Shown: positions 1-4,182 of the stretch, in pieces
Position numbering within the stretch: the stretch's first letter is position 1
How the letters are laid out: each line of letters begins with the position of its first letter
Origin: Acidobacteriaceae bacterium
Lineage (GTDB): Bacteria; Acidobacteriota; Terriglobia; Bryobacterales; Bryobacteraceae
Length of the DNA: 8,120 nucleotides
Assembly (NCBI GenBank): GCA_019245255.1
Contig: JAFARV010000035.1
Location: 1-8,120, forward strand
Direction: 5' to 3'
Translations under genes and position numbers: made by a program
Notes under the pieces: generated by a model
The model's input: the letters and a program-made list of their open reading frames with translations, nothing else
Databases searched by the model: none
What the model was told of the DNA's origin: nothing

Positions 1-296
1 GCGCTTACGGCTCAAACCTGCCCAACTTTAATGTGAAGACGGACACAGCGCAGGCCACCGCATCGCCGGGCAGTCCCGTTGCGCCTGCGGTGAGCCGGCC
101 GTCTGAGCCAAAACCTGCTGCACCACGGGCGAGCATCCTGGGTGCGCGTCCGGGCACAAAGATTCCCGATGTCGCAGTCGCGCCCAAGCCTGCTCCGAAG
201 ACCGACTCAGGACCGCTGTTGCTCGGGGCGCCAAGGCATAAGGCTGCCGGCTCCGATACCGGCGATGCTCCGAAGCCCGCTCCGGGGGACGAATGA
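1..296 (+). CDS. mreC: C-terminal tail of a probable MreC (5' end outside window)
   Basis: This is the last 97 residues of a gene that begins before the window; the first complete codon is at position 3 and the TGA stop is at 294-296. The visible part is low-complexity and rich in Pro, Ala and Lys. It has three near-copies of a short Pro-Lys-Pro-Ala motif (EPKPAAP, APKPAPK, APKPAPG) and no hydrophobic segment. No conserved MreC domain is visible, so the identification rests on position: the gene overlaps mreD by four bases (ATGA) and heads a cell-shape operon, where mreC normally lies. MreC is a periplasmic, membrane-anchored scaffold that links MreB/MreD to the wall-building enzymes PBP2 and RodA. 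If this is MreC, the tail is an extension beyond its beta-barrel domain and would lie in the periplasm. A different protein with a Pro-rich end cannot be excluded. Confidence 0.62.
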   Translation, partial: AYGSNLPNFNVKTDTAQATASPGSPVAPAVSRPSEPKPAAPRASILGARPGTKIPDVAVAPKPAPKTDSGPLLLGAPRHKAAGSDTGDAPKPAPGDE

Positions 297-850
297 CCGA
301 GACCACGACCAGCACCGAACATCTGCTGACGCGTACCGTTCAGCAAGGATGGTTCGGGCGCTTCCAGGTTGCGGCTCTCGTTCTCCTGACGCTTGTCGCG
401 ATCGTCGGCAAGTTCTATCTGCCCAGGCTTGTACCGCACACCGAGTGGCTCGAATTACCGCTGTTACTGACGGTTTATTTCGGCCTGATGCGGCAGAGTC
501 AGATTCAGGCGCTGTTGTTTGGCGCGTTTGTCGGCTTGGCGGAGGACTCACTCTCTCCCGCGACTCTGCATCCGATTGGAATGTACGGGATCACGAAAAC
601 GCTGGTCGGCTACTTTGCAGCATCGGTCAGCACGCGTTTTAACGTCGAAAATTCCGTTATCCGGGTCGTGCTTTGTTTTTTCTTTTACTGCTTCCATGCG
701 TTCTTCTACTGGATCATGCGCCGGGCTCTCCTCGCCCAGGTGATCCCGTTCGATCTGCAGGAAACGCTTGTAAACGGGGGACTAAACTCATTGATTAGTA
801 TCCCTTTATTCCTGATTCTAGATAGAATGAAGGTGTCAGGCGCATCCTAG
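293..850 (+). CDS. mreD: Rod shape-determining membrane protein MreD
   Basis: This 185-residue integral membrane protein is close to the usual MreD length. About six hydrophobic segments are visible, near residues 24-42, 53-66, 71-85, 95-112, 120-142 and 160-177. The family signature appears in the middle: a Gly-rich helix followed by GLAEDSLSP (81-89) and then a Gly-Met-Tyr-Gly/Gly-Tyr helix (96-107). MreD sits in the inner membrane and, with MreC, joins the MreB filament to the peptidoglycan-elongation machinery. The ATG overlaps the stop of the upstream gene (ATGA), so translation is probably coupled; only a weak G-rich stretch precedes it. The first 20 residues are polar (Thr-rich) and cytoplasmic in a simple model. 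MreD diverges strongly in sequence, so the call relies on the signature plus its position before mrdA and rodA. Confidence 0.94.
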   Translation: MTETTTSTEHLLTRTVQQGWFGRFQVAALVLLTLVAIVGKFYLPRLVPHTEWLELPLLLTVYFGLMRQSQIQALLFGAFVGLAEDSLSPATLHPIGMYGITKTLVGYFAASVSTRFNVENSVIRVVLCFFFYCFHAFFYWIMRRALLAQVIPFDLQETLVNGGLNSLISIPLFLILDRMKVSGAS

Positions 851-872
851 CGCCTGAACGCAAGTACTCCCC

Positions 873-2792
873 GTGTCAATTCTTGAGACCGAACGTAGGC
901 GAGACGAGGAGCTCTCTCCGGAACGGCTTCTGCATGATGATCCCAAGCCTGCCGCCGGCAAAGTTGCCGTTTTTCAGTACCTGTCGGTAGCCGTCTTCGT
1001 CTTCCTGATTTCAGGCTTCTGGAAGCTGCAGGTTCAGAACCCGGACGTGTACAGCGAGGCGGCTGAACGCAATCGCATTAAGAGCACACCCCTTCTTGCA
1101 CCGCGAGGCAAAATACTCGACCGGGATGGCCGGGTCATCGTTGACAACAAGGCATCCTATTCGCTGCTGCTGAACCGGGATCAGATCAAGTGGGAGCACT
1201 TGCCCGCGATCGCCGATGCTATGCATCTCGATTATGACGAGCTGGCGCGAAAGATCCGGCGCATGGGTTCGAGTCCGCAGATCATCATCAAGGATCAACT
1301 GACCCGGGATGAGATTGCCTTTGTCGAATCCCATCGCGACTCCAGCTCGTACCCCGAAATGGATTTGATTCGCGCCTGGAGACGCCAATATCCTCAAGAC
1401 GGTTTTGCAGCGCACGTGGTCGGCTATGTCGGTGAGATCAGCGAGTCGGAACTGGATTCGCCCGCGTTCATCGACTATCGTCAAGGCGATTTAATCGGCA
1501 AGGACGGGCTGGAACGCGAATACGACACCCGCTTGCGGGGCATCGACGGCCAGGAACGCGTTCTCGTCGACAACATGGGCCGGGAACGCCAGATGGAGAC
1601 TCAGAAAGAGGCTGTTCCCGGAAAGGATCTGCAAACCACGCTAGACCTGGATCTGCAGGCTGTCGCGGAGCTTGCGATGGAAGGAAAACGCGGCGCGGTA
1701 GTTGCCTTGAATCCGCAGAATGGGGAAGTTCTGGCGATGGTCAGCCGGCCTGCGTTCGATCCGAACAAGTTTACGGGCCGCATCAGCCGTTCGGATTGGA
1801 CCGAAATCGCCGAGGACAAGTATAAGCCTCTGCTTAATCGCGCCATTCAAGCTCAGCTCGCGCCTGGTTCGACGTTTAAGCCGATCATGGCAATCGCGGG
1901 CCTGGAATCGGGTGTTATCGACGACAAGACTGAGTTCCATTGTTCGGGAGGGGCTTCGTTCTACGGTCACTATTTCGCTTGTCACCTGAAACAGGGGCAC
2001 GGGGCGATTTCGGTTCACAGGGCGATTGCGCAGTCGTGTGACGTATTTTTCTACAACGTAGGCAACCGCCTGGGAATCGACCGGATTGCGCACTATGCCG
2101 ACCTGGCAGGAATCGGCCGTAAAACCGGGATTGACCTGCCGAATGAGACGCAAGGCACGATGCCCTCGACGAAATGGAAGTTGAGGATGTCGCGCCAGAA
2201 GTGGTACGCAGGCGAGACAATCTCCGTGGCTATCGGCCAGGGGGCGGTAACTGTGTCGCCCTTGCAAATCGTATCGGCGCTGGGAGGGCTCGGCGTGGGA
2301 GGCGAGTGGTACAAACCGCACCTTGTCCGCACCGATAAACCCGTGCTGCTGCGAAAGGCGAATTTCAATCCCGATAATTGGCAGGACGTTTTGTCGGGCA
2401 TGTGTGCGGTGGTAAATGAGGGCGGGACGGGCCGCGCCGCTCAATTGCCAGGCATTACAATCTGCGGGAAAACGGGCACAGCCCAGGTCGCTGCGACGGA
2501 ACGAACCAAAGGTGCAAAGTTGAAGAGCGACCTCGCTAACAATGCCTGGTTCGTGGCGTTCGGCCCGAAGGAGAACCCGGAAATCGCAGTGGTTGCGCTG
2601 TTTGAGAACGGTCAGGAGAGCTACAATGCCGTCCCGATCGTGCGCGACATTCTAAAGGCATATTTCGATAAAAAAGCACGCATGTTGCATCCGGAGGTGA
2701 CGCAGGCACAGCCGGCGATTGCGCGCATGCTGCTTTCAATACCGGTGATGGGCGATTTGCAGGCGGCCGGTCTGAGAGGTTTGAGCAGATAG
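873..2792 (+). CDS. mrdA: Penicillin-binding protein 2 (elongasome transpeptidase)
   Basis: This 639-residue class B penicillin-binding protein cross-links peptidoglycan during lateral-wall growth as the partner of RodA. It has a cytoplasmic N-tail (1-31) and a single membrane anchor at about 32-50. The dimerisation/pedestal region starts with RGKILDRDG (78-86) and includes GKDGLEREYD (209-218). The transpeptidase domain carries all three catalytic motifs: STFK with nucleophile Ser333 and Lys336, SCD at 388-390, and KTGT at 533-536. The spacing is almost identical to that of E. coli PBP2. The C-terminal tail after about residue 600 is basic and of unclear role. The start is well fixed: an in-frame TGA at 855-857 and the lack of other start codons leave GTG 873 as the only good choice. 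No clear Shine-Dalgarno precedes it, so coupling to mreD (22-base gap) is likely. It overlaps rodA by one base. Confidence 0.98.
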   Translation: MSILETERRRDEELSPERLLHDDPKPAAGKVAVFQYLSVAVFVFLISGFWKLQVQNPDVYSEAAERNRIKSTPLLAPRGKILDRDGRVIVDNKASYSLLLNRDQIKWEHLPAIADAMHLDYDELARKIRRMGSSPQIIIKDQLTRDEIAFVESHRDSSSYPEMDLIRAWRRQYPQDGFAAHVVGYVGEISESELDSPAFIDYRQGDLIGKDGLEREYDTRLRGIDGQERVLVDNMGRERQMETQKEAVPGKDLQTTLDLDLQAVAELAMEGKRGAVVALNPQNGEVLAMVSRPAFDPNKFTGRISRSDWTEIAEDKYKPLLNRAIQAQLAPGSTFKPIMAIAGLESGVIDDKTEFHCSGGASFYGHYFACHLKQGHGAISVHRAIAQSCDVFFYNVGNRLGIDRIAHYADLAGIGRKTGIDLPNETQGTMPSTKWKLRMSRQKWYAGETISVAIGQGAVTVSPLQIVSALGGLGVGGEWYKPHLVRTDKPVLLRKANFNPDNWQDVLSGMCAVVNEGGTGRAAQLPGITICGKTGTAQVAATERTKGAKLKSDLANNAWFVAFGPKENPEIAVVALFENGQESYNAVPIVRDILKAYFDKKARMLHPEVTQAQPAIARMLLSIPVMGDLQAAGLRGLSR

Positions 2793-3877
2793 TGTTTGGC
2801 AGGACGTTTCGAGATCAGGACTGGCCGCTGCTGATTGTGGCCCTTGTGTTGTGCATTCTGGGCGTGCTTCAGATTTACAGCGCCACGGTCGCTACGAAAT
2901 GGCAGGACGCGTGGTGGAAGCAGATCGTCTGGATTCTTTCCGGACTCGTCATGATGTGGATTGTCTCCAATATGGACTATCACGTCCTGATGAACCGCAT
3001 TGTGTATCTCTATGGCGCTTGTGTGCTGGCGCTGATTGCGACGCTGGTGATTGGGAACAAGGTTTTCGGATCGACGCGCTGGATTGGGGTCGGCGGACTT
3101 AAACTACAAACGTCCGAGTTCGTCAAAATCATCCTGATTCTACTTCTCGCGAAGCTGCTGACGGATTGGAAGCTCGACACGCTCGAGTGGAGAGATCTGG
3201 GCAAGCTCGCTGCGGTTGTTGCGATCCCGATGGCTCTGGTTATGAAGGAGCCCGACCTCGGAACCTCGCTCACTTACATTCCCATTCTGATTTGCAGTGT
3301 GCTCATGGCAGGGTTGCGCTGGAAATACCTGCTGATTCTTAGCGGGATCCTGCTAGTCACGCTGCCGATTGGTTATCATTTTCTTAAGCCGTATCAGAAG
3401 GATAGGCTTGTGAGCTTCATCTATCCAGACCGCGATCCCAAAGGGACTGGATTTCAGGTGATTCAATCGAAAATCGCGGTCGGGAACGGAGGCATGTGGG
3501 GGCGCGGGGCCAAGGAAAGTTCGCAGACCCACCTCGGCTTTCTTCCTGTGCCGCACACGGACTTCATCTTCTCGTCATTTGCGGAAGAGCACGGGTTTGT
3601 GGGAGTAGTAATCGCGCTGGTTTTGTATTTCCTGCTGATCATGCAGGTGGTGCAAAATGCGCAGACCGCGACGGATCGTGCAGGTTTGTATATCTGTATG
3701 GCCGTAGCGGCATTGTTGCTGTTTCACGTGTTGGTGAACGTTGGGATGGTGGTCGGCCGCATGCCGGTGACCGGAATACCCCTGCCCCTGATGAGTTCAG
3801 GAGGATCCAATACGTGGTCAGTGTTTTTGATGCTGGGCCTTGTGAACAGCGTCAGGCTTAGAAGGTTTGTGAATTAG
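2792..3877 (+). CDS. rodA: RodA, SEDS-family peptidoglycan glycosyltransferase
   Basis: This 361-residue polytopic membrane protein of the SEDS family (RodA/FtsW/SpoVE) polymerises lipid II into glycan strands for cell elongation, working with PBP2. It opens with the family N-terminus (a DWPLLIVAL-type first helix, residues 10-31) and has about ten hydrophobic segments. Diagnostic motifs are KEPDLGTSL (152-160), the large periplasmic loop with VGNGGMWGRG (230-239), and LPVPHTDFIF (251-260). Within the last motif, Asp257 matches the essential acidic residue of the family. GRMPVTGIPLPLMSSGGS (322-339) completes the set. Two positions differ from the common SEDS pattern: QTSEF (106-110) where QPSEF is usual, and MSSGGS where a Ser-Tyr-Gly-Gly-Ser is common. 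The GTG start overlaps the mrdA stop (TAGTG), with GAGAGG at 2774-2779 as a possible ribosome site, which indicates translational coupling. The match to RodA rather than FtsW comes from the motifs and the mrdA neighbour. Confidence 0.97.
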   Translation: MFGRTFRDQDWPLLIVALVLCILGVLQIYSATVATKWQDAWWKQIVWILSGLVMMWIVSNMDYHVLMNRIVYLYGACVLALIATLVIGNKVFGSTRWIGVGGLKLQTSEFVKIILILLLAKLLTDWKLDTLEWRDLGKLAAVVAIPMALVMKEPDLGTSLTYIPILICSVLMAGLRWKYLLILSGILLVTLPIGYHFLKPYQKDRLVSFIYPDRDPKGTGFQVIQSKIAVGNGGMWGRGAKESSQTHLGFLPVPHTDFIFSSFAEEHGFVGVVIALVLYFLLIMQVVQNAQTATDRAGLYICMAVAALLLFHVLVNVGMVVGRMPVTGIPLPLMSSGGSNTWSVFLMLGLVNSVRLRRFVN

Positions 3878-3878
3878 C

Positions 3879-3905
3879 GGCGTGTCTCCATTCTGGAGGC
3901 ACGTC
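3879..3905 (+). terminator. Strong hairpin directly after rodA (possible terminator or 3'-end stabiliser)
   Basis: Bases 3879-3890 and 3894-3905 form a 12-bp inverted repeat with a 3-base loop (TTC). Two of the pairs are G-U wobbles in RNA and the rest are Watson-Crick. It begins one base after the rodA TAG. No run of T follows, so it is not a classical intrinsic terminator. It could still stop transcription inefficiently or block 3' exonucleases. Confidence 0.5.
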
Positions 3906-4051
3906 CACAATGAAGCAGGGGCCGACTGGAGCAGGATTCGATTTCGGGTCGCAAACGGGATTTGTGATTTGTTGCAAACGTGTGAACCATCTTTTCTAGC
4001 GCGAATGTTGTTGAGCTAAGTCTCCGTTCGTGTAAGTAACAAGAAGTTTTG

Positions 4052-4077
4052 TGCGGACAACTGTATAGAGGTCCGCA
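4052..4077 (+). repeat. Perfect 7-bp inverted repeat in the RNase gene leader
   Basis: TGCGGAC (4052-4058) and GTCCGCA (4071-4077) are exact reverse complements around a 12-base loop. The GC-rich stem should fold stably in RNA. Its position, 106 bases before the RNase start codon, fits either a structured leader element or a protein-binding DNA site. Its function is unknown. Confidence 0.5.
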
Positions 4078-4106
4078 GGTCAGGGCAGAGTAAGATTGGT
4101 TCCACC

Positions 4107-4137
4107 TGAGAGCCGCCTTCGAAGTTGCGTCCTCTCA
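4107..4137 (+). repeat. Perfect 6-bp inverted repeat (alternative leader hairpin)
   Basis: TGAGAG (4107-4112) and CTCTCA (4132-4137) are exact complements around a 19-base loop. The loop contains CCGCCTTCG (4113-4121), the same bases that can pair with the ribosome-binding region downstream. This hairpin and the long-range pairing cross each other topologically with no connecting nucleotide, so they are more likely alternative states than one combined fold. Confidence 0.4.
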
Positions 4138-4176
4138 TCGGCCGTATAGAACGCCCAGGGACTCGGGCGAAGGCGG
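4113..4176 (+). promoter_or_regulatory. Possible ribosome-site-sequestering stem in the RNase 5' leader
   Basis: CCGCCTTCG (4113-4121) is the exact reverse complement of CGAAGGCGG (4168-4176). The flanking pair 4112/4177 could add a G-U. The right arm includes the Shine-Dalgarno bases AAGG (4170-4173), nine bases before the ATG at 4183, so the 9-bp stem would hide the ribosome-binding site. A competing small hairpin, CGCCC (4152-4156) with GGGCG (4165-4169), overlaps the right arm by two bases and could help release it. The repeat is seen directly; the regulatory role is inference, by analogy with leader-mediated autoregulation of E. coli rne. Confidence 0.45.
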
Positions 4177-4182
4177 TGATCG

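Larger units (their letters stand above)
3878..4182 (+). other. Non-coding, repeat-structured leader between rodA and the RNase gene
   Basis: This 305-base stretch holds no convincing coding region. It starts with a strong hairpin beside the rodA stop. From about 4050 onward it contains several inverted repeats, listed separately, and it ends with the ribosome-binding site of the RNase gene. I could not find a convincing -35/-10 pair. TTGCAA at 3972-3977 and TATAGA at 4064-4069 are isolated half-matches without proper partners. The RNase gene may therefore use an unusual promoter or read-through from the rodA operon. The length and folding potential resemble the long structured 5' leader known for E. 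coli rne, but there is no claim of sequence similarity. Confidence 0.6.

Noticed and set aside
1641..2444. Antisense open frame (267 codons) opposite the PBP2 transpeptidase domain
   Set aside because: The + strand carries all three penicillin-binding motifs in one frame; the antisense product shows no domain or ribosome site.
3972..4069. Promoter elements for the RNase gene (TTGCAA, TTGAGC, TATAGA)
   Set aside because: None has a partner box at suitable spacing with more than a weak match, so no promoter is claimed.
4070..4182. tRNA-like or known riboswitch structure in the leader
   Set aside because: The GGTTCCACC stretch briefly resembles a T-arm, but no acceptor or anticodon stem fits and I recognise no riboswitch core.
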